61,954 bases of DNA from Candidatus Saccharimonadota bacterium (lineage in GTDB: Bacteria > Patescibacteriota > Saccharimonadia > Saccharimonadales > SLHW01). The stretch is taken from the NCBI GenBank assembly GCA_007135955.1, contig SLHW01000003.1:1-61954 (forward strand), in the 5' to 3' direction. Positions within the stretch are counted from its first letter, which is position 1. Every line of letters starts with the position of its first letter. Shown in pieces: positions 27,448-36,106 of the stretch. The notes under the pieces were generated by a model. That model saw only the letters and a program-made list of their open reading frames with translations, was not told the origin of the DNA and did not search any database. The position numbers and the translations under genes are program-made.

Positions 27448-29061
27448 GTGGCAAAACAACCGACTAAGTATGTTTTTGTAACAGGTGGTGTCTTGTCTGG
27501 TTTAGGTAAGGGTATTACCGCTGCCTCTATCGGCAACCTTTTGAAAGCTCGGGGACTAAAAGTAAACATTCAAAAATGTGACCCGTACCTAAATGTAGAT
27601 GCTGGAACACTTAATCCGGCTGAGCACGGTGAGTGTTTTGTCACTGCAGATGGGGCTGAGACTGATTTAGACCTTGGTCATTATGAGCGCTTCTTAGATC
27701 AGGAGCTCTCACGATCCAGTAGCTTGATGAGTGGTCGAGTACTTCGCAATGTAATTGCCGGTGAGAGAGAGGGCAAGTATCTTGGTAAAACAGTACAGTT
27801 TATCCCACATGTAACTGATGCAATTCAGACTGAAATTAGGGTGGCCGCTAGGGGACATGATGTGCATATTGTTGAAATCGGCGGTACGGTGGGGGATTAT
27901 GAAGGCTTGAGCTTTCTTGAGGCAATCAGGGAGCTTTCGTTTCAGGTTGGTGAGGAAAACAGCTTGTTTGTCCACGTGGTGTATATCCCGTATCTCGGCG
28001 CTAGTAAAGAGTTTAAGACTAAGCCAGCTCAAAACGCTGTACGTGACCTACGAGGTTTGGGTATAAGCCCTGACATATTAGTGGCACGCAGTGAAGAGGA
28101 GGCTGATAAAGCAATTGTCAAGAAACTGAGCCTGTTTTCTGGCGTGTATCCGGAATCGATCGTGTTGTTGCCAAATGCCCCTTCGATTTATCAGGTGCCA
28201 TTGACGCTGGAAGACACCAATATTGGCAAAGTCATTGTTGATAAACTGCAAGTTAAGGCAAAGCGACCAAACCTTAGTGCTTGGCGTTCGGTAGTAAAGC
28301 GAGCCACCACATGCTACGATCGGTCAGTTACCGTTGGGCTAGTAGCTAAGTATCTCGACAATCAAGATACGTATATGTCAGTTATTGAAGCGTTGCAGGC
28401 GGCTGCAATGTGGAATGATACCAATATAAACATTCGGTGGATTGATGCTGAAAAAATTGAGGACAATCGGCCAGCTTCTAAAGCACTCACTGGCTGCGAT
28501 GGTGTAGTGATACCAGGTGGCTTTGGTGTGCGAGCGTTAGAAGGCAAGATTCGAGTAGCACAGTATGCGCTCAAGCGAGACGTGCCGTATCTTGGACTTT
28601 GTCTTGGCTTGCAGATGGCAGTGATAGCTGCTGCCCGAAACGCTGGCATTAGTTCGGCCACTACTGCAGAGATTGACCCCAAGGCAGAGCACCCAGTCAT
28701 TAATACTATGATTGACCAGAGAGGCAAAGAGAATACTGGTGGGACGATGCGTCTTGGCAACTATGACTGCCAGATAGCTAAAGGTTCTAAGGTTGCAAAA
28801 CTATACGGCAAGCGTCGTATCCAAGAACGTCATCGTCACCGTTACGAGTGCAATAATGATTATCGAGATAGTTACGAGGAATGGGGCATACGGCCTGTTG
28901 GTATCAACCCAGGCCAGGACCTCGTTGAAATTATCGAGGGAGTTAATCATCCATTTTTTGTCGCTAGCCAATTCCATCCGGAATTTACCTCTCGACCAAA
29001 TCGACCAAACCCACTCTTCGATGGCTTGATAAAAGCATTGCTTGCAGAGCAGGCAAAATAG
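27448..29061 (+). CDS. pyrG: CTP synthase
   Basis: Makes CTP from UTP, ATP and glutamine. The N-terminal synthetase domain (KYVFVTGGVLSGLGKGI, DPYLNVDAGTLNP) is joined to a class I glutamine amidotransferase domain with the nucleophile elbow GLCLGLQ and C-terminal FHPEFTSRP. It is 537 aa, full length. Start is GTG 27448 after GGAGAGG, with TATAAC about 20 nt upstream. It is the only nucleotide-synthesis gene in the window. Confidence 0.98.
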   Translation: MAKQPTKYVFVTGGVLSGLGKGITAASIGNLLKARGLKVNIQKCDPYLNVDAGTLNPAEHGECFVTADGAETDLDLGHYERFLDQELSRSSSLMSGRVLRNVIAGEREGKYLGKTVQFIPHVTDAIQTEIRVAARGHDVHIVEIGGTVGDYEGLSFLEAIRELSFQVGEENSLFVHVVYIPYLGASKEFKTKPAQNAVRDLRGLGISPDILVARSEEEADKAIVKKLSLFSGVYPESIVLLPNAPSIYQVPLTLEDTNIGKVIVDKLQVKAKRPNLSAWRSVVKRATTCYDRSVTVGLVAKYLDNQDTYMSVIEALQAAAMWNDTNINIRWIDAEKIEDNRPASKALTGCDGVVIPGGFGVRALEGKIRVAQYALKRDVPYLGLCLGLQMAVIAAARNAGISSATTAEIDPKAEHPVINTMIDQRGKENTGGTMRLGNYDCQIAKGSKVAKLYGKRRIQERHRHRYECNNDYRDSYEEWGIRPVGINPGQDLVEIIEGVNHPFFVASQFHPEFTSRPNRPNPLFDGLIKALLAEQAK

Positions 29062-29077
29062 TACTATCATAAGCTCT

Positions 29078-29461
29078 ATGAACGAACAAGCAACAAAGAA
29101 AATATTACTCGTAGAAGATGATGATGCGCTAGCCAGCGTCTATGAAACACGGCTCCAAGCCGAAGGTTTCGATATAAAACGTGTTCCTAATGGCGAGGAT
29201 GCTTTAGCTGCAGCGTTGGAGTACAGGCCAGACCTAATTCTACTTGATGTCATGATGCCAAAAGTTAGTGGTTTTGACGTTTTAGATATCTTACGCAATA
29301 CCCCCGAAACAGCTAGTGTAAAAGTAATCATGCTCACAGCACTCAGCCAAGACAGTGACCGCGAGCGGGCAGAGAGTCTCGGTGTAGATGATTACTTGGT
29401 TAAGTCTCAAGTCGTTATCTCTGATGTTGTCGATAAGATTCGCCAACACCTCAGCGTATAA
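29078..29461 (+). CDS. Stand-alone CheY-like response regulator receiver
   Basis: Single receiver domain (127 aa) without an output domain. Acid pocket E13/D14/D15, phosphoacceptor D57 (LLDVMMP), T87 and K109 are all present, so it should accept phosphate. Without an output domain it may act by protein contact or as a phosphate relay or sink. ATG 29078 is preferred: it lies 7 nt behind a TATCAT box and begins with the conserved first strand. The cognate kinase is not obvious in the window. Confidence 0.92.
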   Translation: MNEQATKKILLVEDDDALASVYETRLQAEGFDIKRVPNGEDALAAALEYRPDLILLDVMMPKVSGFDVLDILRNTPETASVKVIMLTALSQDSDRERAESLGVDDYLVKSQVVISDVVDKIRQHLSV

Positions 29462-29527
29462 GCCTACCAACTAGTCTTACAATATAGGTTAGCCAATCAG
29501 AGCGAAGCGTTTCGCTATTATTAATAA

Positions 29528-29556
29528 TTGACAAAAATTCAAAAAAGTGCTAGTAT
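29528..29556 (+). promoter_or_regulatory. Strong consensus promoter of the gene at 29587
   Basis: TTGACA (29528-29533), exactly 17 nt, then TAGTAT (29551-29556). One of the best sigma-70-type promoters in the window. The same TTGAC(A/T)-17-TAGTAT form recurs at 31084. Confidence 0.7.
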
Positions 29557-29586
29557 CTAAAGCTAAGACCCCCTAAAATAAAAATT

Positions 29587-30711
29587 ATGAAACCAGAAAG
29601 ATACAAGCCACCAAACATAGAAACAAGGCAACAAGCAGTTGCCGAGACATATAGAGCAGCTATGGCTAGTGAGCGCACTGAACACGTGCAATTATTGCCA
29701 GGTGCGAAATTTAACATACCAAACGGTATTCAGCTTGATTTTGGAACAGAGAAGCCAGGAGTTGGCAATCAAGAATTACTAGCATTTGTAAAGTCTGGTG
29801 ATGCAATGTTTAGCATAACTTCTTTTGAACCAGCTGACAGTCCAGGTAAACTCAGCTATTTTGTTAATGAAATAGGAACGCCAGATAAGCCAGATAAGCG
29901 AGCCCGAGTATACCAGACAGTACCAAAAGCCATTTCAGTTGACCCAATGGATCAAGAGCAGACAAGGAACCCAGGCGTAAAAGTATTTATAGATAAAGAT
30001 AGTTCACTAGCAATAGAGGCGAGCGGCAATAACAACATCGATATTTTGTTCTCGGCGGAAGCTAAAGAAATACCTGATTTTTCAGGAGGAATAACATCAG
30101 AAAAAACAGCAGCGGGCGGCTTGCGCCGTTTTATCCAGAAGTTTAAAGGAGCTGGCGAATTAGATAACGTCGAGCCAATGGATTTTAATGATTTTCGTAT
30201 CTGGGCACCTAAGACCTCAGACGTAGCCTTTATAGCAAAGCGCCAACAGAAGCCTAGTGAAAAAATAAGCCAACGGCCTTTATTCAGTGGTTTGCCTGAG
30301 GATAAGGCCAGACAGGAGACTCCTGGCATTATCGATAGTGTACCGCTGGGAGAGAAACCAGATCCAGAAGAAAAAACTCTGACGCCAGTGATTGACCGCG
30401 TGCCAAGCTTGGCTGAGCTGAAGGCTGAAGCAGCACATGCTCAAGAAGTAGAGGATGCCGAACAGGATCTGAAAGATTTTAAAGAGCAGTTTAGCAAAGA
30501 AGACCAACTAGGCCTATGGAAGTACGCAGCTAATCTACTCAGTAAAATAGAAGCTCAGCAAAAGCATGACGGGCAAGCCTCGATTGATTACGGACAACTC
30601 GCCGGCGAAGGGCTCCGGATGTTATCTCCGGCAGCCAAAGAAGCCGCTGAAGAATACCGGGCTCGCTTTAATAGGCTCCATGACATGCGCAATAAAAGCA
30701 AAGAATATTAG
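29587..30711 (+). CDS. Uncharacterised soluble protein (374 aa)
   Basis: Not recognised. No signal peptide or membrane helix. Residues 1-220 look globular (beta-rich stretches such as FNIPNGIQLDFGTE and KVFIDKDSSLAIEA). A Pro/Lys/Glu-rich linker (about 225-275) leads to a charged helical, partly coiled-coil region (about 280-374). Driven by a consensus promoter and followed 6 nt later by the next unknown gene. The cluster of three unknown genes here is probably lineage-specific. Confidence 0.65.
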   Translation: MKPERYKPPNIETRQQAVAETYRAAMASERTEHVQLLPGAKFNIPNGIQLDFGTEKPGVGNQELLAFVKSGDAMFSITSFEPADSPGKLSYFVNEIGTPDKPDKRARVYQTVPKAISVDPMDQEQTRNPGVKVFIDKDSSLAIEASGNNNIDILFSAEAKEIPDFSGGITSEKTAAGGLRRFIQKFKGAGELDNVEPMDFNDFRIWAPKTSDVAFIAKRQQKPSEKISQRPLFSGLPEDKARQETPGIIDSVPLGEKPDPEEKTLTPVIDRVPSLAELKAEAAHAQEVEDAEQDLKDFKEQFSKEDQLGLWKYAANLLSKIEAQQKHDGQASIDYGQLAGEGLRMLSPAAKEAAEEYRARFNRLHDMRNKSKEY

Positions 30712-30717
30712 GCTGCA

Positions 30718-31023
30718 ATGAGCGAAAACAGAGAAAACGAAGGTCGGCAAGTCGATAATATTTTACCAAAAGGCGTGGTTGATGCAGAAAAGGCTATCTT
30801 TGATGACATTGTTGGAAGTACCCCCGATGGTATAAGTCACGAATACATTGATATCTCAGATCAGCCACAAACTACAAGGGAAAAGCCGGTAGCTAATAAA
30901 GCGTTAGCTAGAATCAGAAATACTAGCGGTGCCATTGTGCGATTCTTCAGCGAGCTGCCAGCTAGTGGTGGTGCTGCATTGTGGGAAGGTGAAGTGCGGA
31001 AAAAGACCCATCATGAAGATTAG
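30718..31023 (+). CDS. Small uncharacterised acidic protein (101 aa)
   Basis: Not recognised. Hydrophilic with a short amphipathic stretch near residues 65-90 (LARIRNTSGAIVRFFSELP). Starts 6 nt after the preceding gene, so it belongs to the same transcript. No membrane segment, signal or metal motif. Confidence 0.55.
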   Translation: MSENRENEGRQVDNILPKGVVDAEKAIFDDIVGSTPDGISHEYIDISDQPQTTREKPVANKALARIRNTSGAIVRFFSELPASGGAALWEGEVRKKTHHED

Positions 31024-31083
31024 AGCAGTAAAAACATACTGAAGAAGTCGCTTGCAAAAAACATGCTTGATGAAAAATTAAAA

Positions 31084-31112
31084 TTGACTATTTAGCAAGT
31101 AAGTACTAGTAT
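31084..31112 (+). promoter_or_regulatory. Promoter of the gene at 31145
   Basis: TTGACT (31084-31089), 17 nt, TAGTAT (31107-31112); near-identical to the promoter at 29528-29556. Confidence 0.65.
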
Positions 31113-31144
31113 TCATTGTAAATGTGAAAGAGAGAGTTCTTAAC

Positions 31145-31975
31145 ATGGAAAACCGCCTAGACATTAGCGACGTGAATCCAGTAGCTAAGCATAGCTTAGA
31201 TACTTCAGAAGTGGATCCAACAGAAGAAAAGTTACGGGTCATAACCGCAGAACTTGCAGCACAAACTATCGAGGCAGTAGGTGATGGTCCGCGATTGTCG
31301 ACTGTTTCCACAGAAGGTTCAGTGCCTTTTTTTGATTATGATTATATCGGCAATACAAAAAGTATCGGTGGCGGCATGCGTCTAGAGCTTGACCCTGAAT
31401 CGTCGATTATTGCATGCGGAGGGACTCGCTCTCCAGTAGTTTTTTCAGAATTACACGCAGCGATTTATTCGAAAGACGCAGTGTTTTTCGTAATGTCATC
31501 AAGGCTGGATGCGCTCACCAAAGAACGGCACTACCTATTAACTCGCAAAGCTTTAGTCTATAAAGAATCAGATGAAACAGACATTCCGCACCCAGAAATT
31601 ATAGGTGTACTAGAAAGAGGAAGTGAAGTCACTTTGGTTGATAGTCGAGGGTATGTTTCTCACAGTAAAGGCCAAGTTTCTTTGGGTGTTAATGGCAGAG
31701 TAAATATTAGTGCACTTGGTCAGCAAGAGCTGGATGTTGCAACAGCTCAAGGTGCGACTCAAGAAACGTATGGAGATGTAGGGGTAGAAAGCATAATACG
31801 ATTGCTGTTTAAGGGTTTTTCCGGTAGAACAACAGAGAAGCATCGAATTACCGAGGTAGTGATTGGCACCCAACCTAAAAGCAATGATGAATCTAGCGGA
31901 GTTGATTTTTCTCAAATGCCTCTGCAGTCTTGGTTGCCAAATTCAAATACGCTACGCAAAATCATTGAAACTTAA
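31145..31975 (+). CDS. Uncharacterised protein (276 aa)
   Basis: Not recognised. Soluble; the middle part (about residues 65-130) looks like a compact beta domain (FDYDYIGNTKSIGGGMRLEL). A GTG at 31124 is an alternative start adding 7 residues; the ATG is preferred because a purine-rich GAGAGAG lies just before it. It has its own promoter of the same type as the first gene of the cluster, suggesting co-regulation. Its end lies 11 nt from the convergent rpmA end. Confidence 0.6.
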   Translation: MENRLDISDVNPVAKHSLDTSEVDPTEEKLRVITAELAAQTIEAVGDGPRLSTVSTEGSVPFFDYDYIGNTKSIGGGMRLELDPESSIIACGGTRSPVVFSELHAAIYSKDAVFFVMSSRLDALTKERHYLLTRKALVYKESDETDIPHPEIIGVLERGSEVTLVDSRGYVSHSKGQVSLGVNGRVNISALGQQELDVATAQGATQETYGDVGVESIIRLLFKGFSGRTTEKHRITEVVIGTQPKSNDESSGVDFSQMPLQSWLPNSNTLRKIIET

Positions 31976-31986
31976 GTTGAGTTGCT

Positions 31987-32259
31987 TTATTCAACGACGA
32001 CTTCGGTGCGGGGAACTGATTTGCCGGTGAATTTTTTGTACTTGCGGTCTTGGTAGCGCACAACGCCATCTTGTTTGGCGTGAATAGTGTAGTCGCGGCT
32101 CATAAAAGTGCCTTTGCCAGCACGTTTGCTGGCGCCAGTTTGACGAACGATCACTTGACCAGTCTTAACTGGTTGACCAGTGTAGAGTTTGACGCCGAGG
32201 CGTTTGCCGGCGCTGTCCCGATTGTTTTTACTTGATCCACCTGCTTTTACCTTACTCAT
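31987..32259 (-). CDS. rpmA: Ribosomal protein bL27
   Basis: Large-subunit protein whose N-terminus reaches toward the peptidyl-transferase centre. MSKVKAGGSSKNNRDS and TGQPVKTGQVIVRQTG are diagnostic; 90 aa. It stands alone, away from rplU (bL21), its usual partner. The start has AGGAG (32267-32271) with a 7-nt spacer, and that site lies within one arm of a long-range helix (see the leader entry), so translation is probably gated by RNA structure. Confidence 0.97.
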   Translation of the reverse strand: MSKVKAGGSSKNNRDSAGKRLGVKLYTGQPVKTGQVIVRQTGASKRAGKGTFMSRDYTIHAKQDGVVRYQDRKYKKFTGKSVPRTEVVVE

Positions 32260-32428
32260 CAGTTTTCTCCTGTCGCCAAAGCCTGCTCAGGTGCAGAGCA
32301 CCTGACTCTGCTTTGGCTCACCGCGCCTGCTGCTTCACCCGACTTAAATACTTCCTAATCGTATTATTTATACGACTCGGTCCACTTTAAGTCGGCTTCA
32401 TTGCATCCATCGGCGCAGGAGAAACCTG
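32260..32428 (-). promoter_or_regulatory. Structured rpmA leader sequestering the ribosome binding site
   Basis: On the minus strand the 169 nt before the rpmA ATG fold into a closed three-helix structure. P1: 32416-32428 pairs with 32260-32272 (12 of 13), burying the AGGAG Shine-Dalgarno. P2: CCGACTTAAA (32339-32348) with TTTAAGTCGG (32386-32395), enclosing an inner CGTAT/ATACG hairpin (32360-32374). P3: GCCAAAGC (32275-32282) with GCTTTGGC (32310-32317) and, after a 4x4 internal loop, TCAGGTGC (32287-32294) with GCACCTGA (32298-32305). It looks like a cis-regulatory RNA; the known L21 leader of Firmicutes precedes rplU and no shared motif was seen. No SRP RNA motif (GGAAGCAGC with GNRA loop) is present. 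Confidence 0.7.
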
Positions 32429-32458
32429 ATTACACGCTCGGCTGTTAATTTGCATCCG

Positions 32459-33646
32459 TTACGTCCGGGTGAGGACGAGGAGTTCACGGGCGACGATTTG
32501 GCCTTCTCTACGGTAGATGAGGTCTTCTGTCTTCGCATGAACAAAACTCTGACGAGTATAGCCTAATTTCTCTAGAGAAGCAAGGGTTTTTAGGTGGTGA
32601 ACCGCGTTATTTACGTGCCAAGCGGGTACAGCAATACACAGTCGAAAGTCGGGCTTGGTTTGTCTAGTAACGTTTTTGAGGAACTTTGAGGTAATGGTAT
32701 CGACATCTTGCATCACTTTTTTGAGAGTTGTCTGGTCTGGGGTTGTAGCAAATGGGCGACCAAGGTATGCTTCACCGGCGATAGTAGTGAAGTCAATGCC
32801 CCAAGTGTGAGTAGTGGCATCAGCTACGGTAGTAAAGTAATGAGGATTTTCTAGCGAAAAAGCTTTGGTAAGCCATGCTAGATTTGCTTCGGTGTAGTCA
32901 ATCATGCGCTGTTCAATATCACTACCGTACGCAGCATAGTTCATGAGCACCGTCTCTTGCGCAATTACTCCGGTGCCACAGAAGGGATCAAGAACGGTTA
33001 TTGCTGTCGCTTCGTCATCCGTTAAAGCGAGCTGTCCGACGGCAAGGTTGACGATAGTCTGCGCTAGTTTGGGTGGTAGCATGCCGACCTTGGCATCACG
33101 CTTGGGACGCTGTTGGTCACGGGCAGTGTAGGCGTCGATATCTTGCACGGCGGTTGTTTTGCCAATATAGAGCTGGTTGTCGGCCCCTTTGCAGATAATG
33201 ATTTCGGCACCATTTTCATCAGTGAAGTGGTTATGAAAAACTTGGGCACTCGATAGCGCGAGATGCTTATTCGGTACAACGCGAACAGATCTACCAGTAC
33301 TACGTAGCGCCTTTTTTGCTGTAAGGGCAGTCTTCTGTAGCTGCTTAAGTGATAGGTGCATGCCGTAGACGCTAAACCCAAGATGTATTTTACGGTCGGG
33401 CATGTCAGCAAGCTGTGTCGGCAAGGTATTAACAAGATAGCGCTCTATTTCATTCCAGTTTTTTTGAGGAATGACCGTAAAAAGTTGCGCGATTTTTTGG
33501 GTGCCGCCAAGTCGTGAAAAGTCAGGCGTGCAACTCAGTAGGGCAACCTCCGAATTAAGCTTTGTTACCGCATCACCACCATAGAGACTCTCTAATTCAG
33601 CGAGACTGATTTCTGATTGTCGCCCCAATATGCAAAGTGTTTTCAT
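32459..33646 (-). CDS. Trm11/RlmL-like RNA guanine-N2 methyltransferase
   Basis: SAM-dependent methyltransferase (395 aa) of the Trm11-like class. The N-terminal half is a THUMP-type RNA-binding region. The signature RDQQRPKRDAKVGMLPPKLA is followed by SAM motif I LDPFCGTGVIAQE and DIEQRMIDYTEAN. The catalytic NPPY motif usual for N-methylation is not evident; the corresponding region reads GEAYLGRPF, as in the Trm11-like subset. The ATG has GGAGGAGG directly upstream, itself only 9 nt after a TACAAT box. Confidence 0.82.
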   Translation of the reverse strand: MKTLCILGRQSEISLAELESLYGGDAVTKLNSEVALLSCTPDFSRLGGTQKIAQLFTVIPQKNWNEIERYLVNTLPTQLADMPDRKIHLGFSVYGMHLSLKQLQKTALTAKKALRSTGRSVRVVPNKHLALSSAQVFHNHFTDENGAEIIICKGADNQLYIGKTTAVQDIDAYTARDQQRPKRDAKVGMLPPKLAQTIVNLAVGQLALTDDEATAITVLDPFCGTGVIAQETVLMNYAAYGSDIEQRMIDYTEANLAWLTKAFSLENPHYFTTVADATTHTWGIDFTTIAGEAYLGRPFATTPDQTTLKKVMQDVDTITSKFLKNVTRQTKPDFRLCIAVPAWHVNNAVHHLKTLASLEKLGYTRQSFVHAKTEDLIYRREGQIVARELLVLTRT

Positions 33647-33700
33647 GCCTCCTCCATTGTACCTTGAATCAACTAACGAGCAATCAGGCCCCGCGTGCGA

Positions 33701-33706
33701 TATACT
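33701..33706 (+). promoter_or_regulatory. -10 box of the LPG-synthase-like gene
   Basis: TATACT ending 8 nt before the ATG at 33715. Confidence 0.5.
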
Positions 33707-33714
33707 GATATCAG

Positions 33715-34764
33715 ATGGCTAATCGACGAGAGAAGATGCAGCGACAGAAAAAAATAAAGACCATTATCACTGTGGTCACGTTTATCGTGCTGGCATTGAT
33801 AACCTACGGTATCCGAGATCAGATTGCAGAAACTATAGACAATTTACAAACCGCCAATCCATGGCCGATACTACTGATAATTCCGCTAGCTTTCGTCAAT
33901 CATTATTCGTTGGGCAAGTTGTATCAATCGGTGTTTCGAACACTTGGTGACCGATTTCGTACCAGGTCAATGATTCGGCTTAGCCTGGAGCTCAACTTTG
34001 TTAATAACGTTTTTCCTTCGGCTGGAGTGAGTGGCTTTTCGTATATCGGCTTGCGAATGAAAGGTGAAGAGATTGCAGCAGGTAAGTCGGCGCTTGTACA
34101 GGTCATGCGTTTTGCTCTGCAGTTTATTTCGTTTCAGTTGTTATTGGGCCTTGGGCTACTATCACTTTCGATAGCAGGCAACGCTAACAACTTTGTAATT
34201 ATGGTTGCCGCTTCACTGGTGACGCTACTGTTTGTAGGTACTGGCCTTGCATTGTTTATCATCAGCAGTAAACAACGGATGAATGGTTTTTTTACAGGAC
34301 TTACCAGGTTAGCTAATCGGCTGATTCAGTTTATTCGTCCGAAGAACCCAGAAACTATCAATATCCGTCGGGTCGAGCGGTTATTTACCGAGCTACATAA
34401 AAATTACCGTCGCGTTAGGCACAATTTGCTCGATTTGAAAAAACCTTTGTTCTACGCCCTAGTGTCAAACCTTACCGAAGTACTATCAATTTTTGTGGTA
34501 TTTATAGCGTTCGGCGCATCTGTTAATATCGGCGCGGTGATTATTGCTTATGCGGTTGCAAACTTTGCTGGCATTATGTCTGTTTTGCCAGGAGGTATTG
34601 GGGTCTACGAAGGACTTATGACTGCAGTGTTAGTGGCGACTGGTGTCCCGGTAGCGATTAGTTTGCCAGTGATTGTGACATTTCGGATTGTGAGCATGGC
34701 TACACAATTACCAATCGGATATTACTTTTATCAGCGAAACCTCAGCGAGCAAACTCACTTATGA
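33715..34764 (+). CDS. LPG synthase-like (UPF0104/DUF2156-less) flippase membrane protein
   Basis: Polytopic membrane protein (349 aa, about eight helices) of the lysylphosphatidylglycerol-synthase transmembrane family. FPSAGVSGFSYIGLRMKGE and PGGIGVYEGLMTAVLVATGVP are the family signatures. Only the membrane (flippase-like) domain is present; there is no aminoacyl-transferase domain, so it is unlikely to make lysyl-lipid by itself. It may move a lipid or glycan intermediate. It overlaps xseA by 4 nt (ATGA). Confidence 0.85.
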   Translation: MANRREKMQRQKKIKTIITVVTFIVLALITYGIRDQIAETIDNLQTANPWPILLIIPLAFVNHYSLGKLYQSVFRTLGDRFRTRSMIRLSLELNFVNNVFPSAGVSGFSYIGLRMKGEEIAAGKSALVQVMRFALQFISFQLLLGLGLLSLSIAGNANNFVIMVAASLVTLLFVGTGLALFIISSKQRMNGFFTGLTRLANRLIQFIRPKNPETINIRRVERLFTELHKNYRRVRHNLLDLKKPLFYALVSNLTEVLSIFVVFIAFGASVNIGAVIIAYAVANFAGIMSVLPGGIGVYEGLMTAVLVATGVPVAISLPVIVTFRIVSMATQLPIGYYFYQRNLSEQTHL

Positions 34765-35891
34765 GCAATGAAGTAGTATATTCTCCGGTGGATTTTGTAG
34801 CGGTATTCAATCAAACACTGGAATACGCTTATCCAACAGTGTTATTACAGGGCGAACTAGCTGATTATCGCGTCAGTAAAGGCAAATGGCTGTACTTTAA
34901 GATTAAGGATGAGCATGCGTCAGTTCATTGTTTTGGTACGGTGATGCAGCTTCGTCATGAACTGCGCGAGGGCATGATGGTGCAATTGCGAGCGCACCCC
35001 CGATTGCATCCGTTGTATAACTTCAGTTTACAGGTGCAGTTTATTCAGCCAGTTGGCGAAGGTGACATTAAGAAGGCGGCTGATTTATTGCGTGAAAAGC
35101 TTAAAAAAGAGGGATTGTTTGACCCGTCAAAAAAGCGATCACTACCATACCCGCCTCGCTCGATTGGGTTGATTACATCTAATGAATCAGCGGCGTATAG
35201 GGATTTTATCAAGGTTTTACAGGGTCGCTGGCCAGGCGTGGAGCTGCATCTATACAATGTGCAGGTCCAGGGTGAACTAGCTGTCGAGCAGGTGGTTCAA
35301 GCGCTTGATTACTTTAATCAGACGGATAGCCCACCCGAAGTATTAGTGCTCACTCGCGGTGGCGGTAGCGCGGAGGATCTAGAAGCATTTAACACTGAGC
35401 CTATCACCAGAGCAGTAGCAACCAGTAAAGTGCCAATAGTGGTCGCCGTTGGCCATGAGGTAGATGTTTGTTTAGCAGAACTGGCTGCCGATTTACGTGC
35501 GAGCACACCCAGCAATGCAGCAGAACTGCTAGCTCCAAGTAAACAAGACGCCCTTGTCCAGCTAGCTAATCTTGCCGATCGGGCCGACACGTATCTTGCA
35601 AGGACGCTACAGCAACAACAGGACCGCCTGAAAGATCAAGCTGCATCATTAGAGCGGTCGCTAGCAGTAAGCCTCAAGACAGAGCAACAGCGTCTAGCAA
35701 GCTATCGACAGCTACTGATTTTATTGCATCCCCGAAGTGCGCTGGATAGGGGCTACGCCATAGTCTGGACTGCTGACGGCTCAGTAGTTCGTGGCAGTAG
35801 TAATATTTCGATCAACGATATCGTCAGCATCGAAGTAGCTGATGCACATATTGACGCTCTGATACAATCAATAAGAAAGGACAACAAGTAA
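34761..35891 (+). CDS. xseA: Exodeoxyribonuclease VII large subunit
   Basis: Catalytic subunit of ExoVII, which degrades single-stranded DNA to oligonucleotides in mismatch repair and recombination. An N-terminal OB-fold (about residues 8-100) is followed by the catalytic domain with GLITSNESAAYRDF, LTRGGGSAEDLEAFN and VGHEVDVCLAELAADLRASTP split over residues 130-255, and a helical C-terminus. It is 376 aa, slightly short because the C-terminal helical stalk is reduced. It is coupled to the upstream membrane gene and to xseB. Confidence 0.96.
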   Translation: MSNEVVYSPVDFVAVFNQTLEYAYPTVLLQGELADYRVSKGKWLYFKIKDEHASVHCFGTVMQLRHELREGMMVQLRAHPRLHPLYNFSLQVQFIQPVGEGDIKKAADLLREKLKKEGLFDPSKKRSLPYPPRSIGLITSNESAAYRDFIKVLQGRWPGVELHLYNVQVQGELAVEQVVQALDYFNQTDSPPEVLVLTRGGGSAEDLEAFNTEPITRAVATSKVPIVVAVGHEVDVCLAELAADLRASTPSNAAELLAPSKQDALVQLANLADRADTYLARTLQQQQDRLKDQAASLERSLAVSLKTEQQRLASYRQLLILLHPRSALDRGYAIVWTADGSVVRGSSNISINDIVSIEVADAHIDALIQSIRKDNK

Positions 35892-35896
35892 GCCGT

Positions 35897-36106
35897 ATGA
35901 CCAAACAACCGATTGACTATAAGAAACTTCAAGCAGAACTAGAAAGCATAGTTGCCGAGCTGCAGTCTGGCGATTTAGCAATTGACGAAGCGATGAAGCG
36001 ACACGACAAAGCTCAAAAGATTATTGAGCAGCTCGAACAGTTTCTCGAGCAGGCTGAGCAAAAGATTTCGAAGGTAGGCGATCTACGCTCCGGTAAAGGC
36101 AAATAA
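35897..36106 (+). CDS. xseB: Exodeoxyribonuclease VII small subunit
   Basis: Helical small subunit (69 aa) that wraps the XseA stalk. LQAELESIVAELQSGDLAID is the family signature. It starts 5 nt after xseA with AAAGGA upstream, and its last base is the first base of the next start codon (TAATG), so three genes are coupled. Confidence 0.95.
   Translation: MTKQPIDYKKLQAELESIVAELQSGDLAIDEAMKRHDKAQKIIEQLEQFLEQAEQKISKVGDLRSGKGK

Noticed and set aside
32260..32428. SRP (4.5S) RNA upstream of rpmA
   Set aside because: TCAGG and AGCA-like pieces appear near a hairpin, but the GNRA tetraloop and the GGAAGCAGC core are absent.
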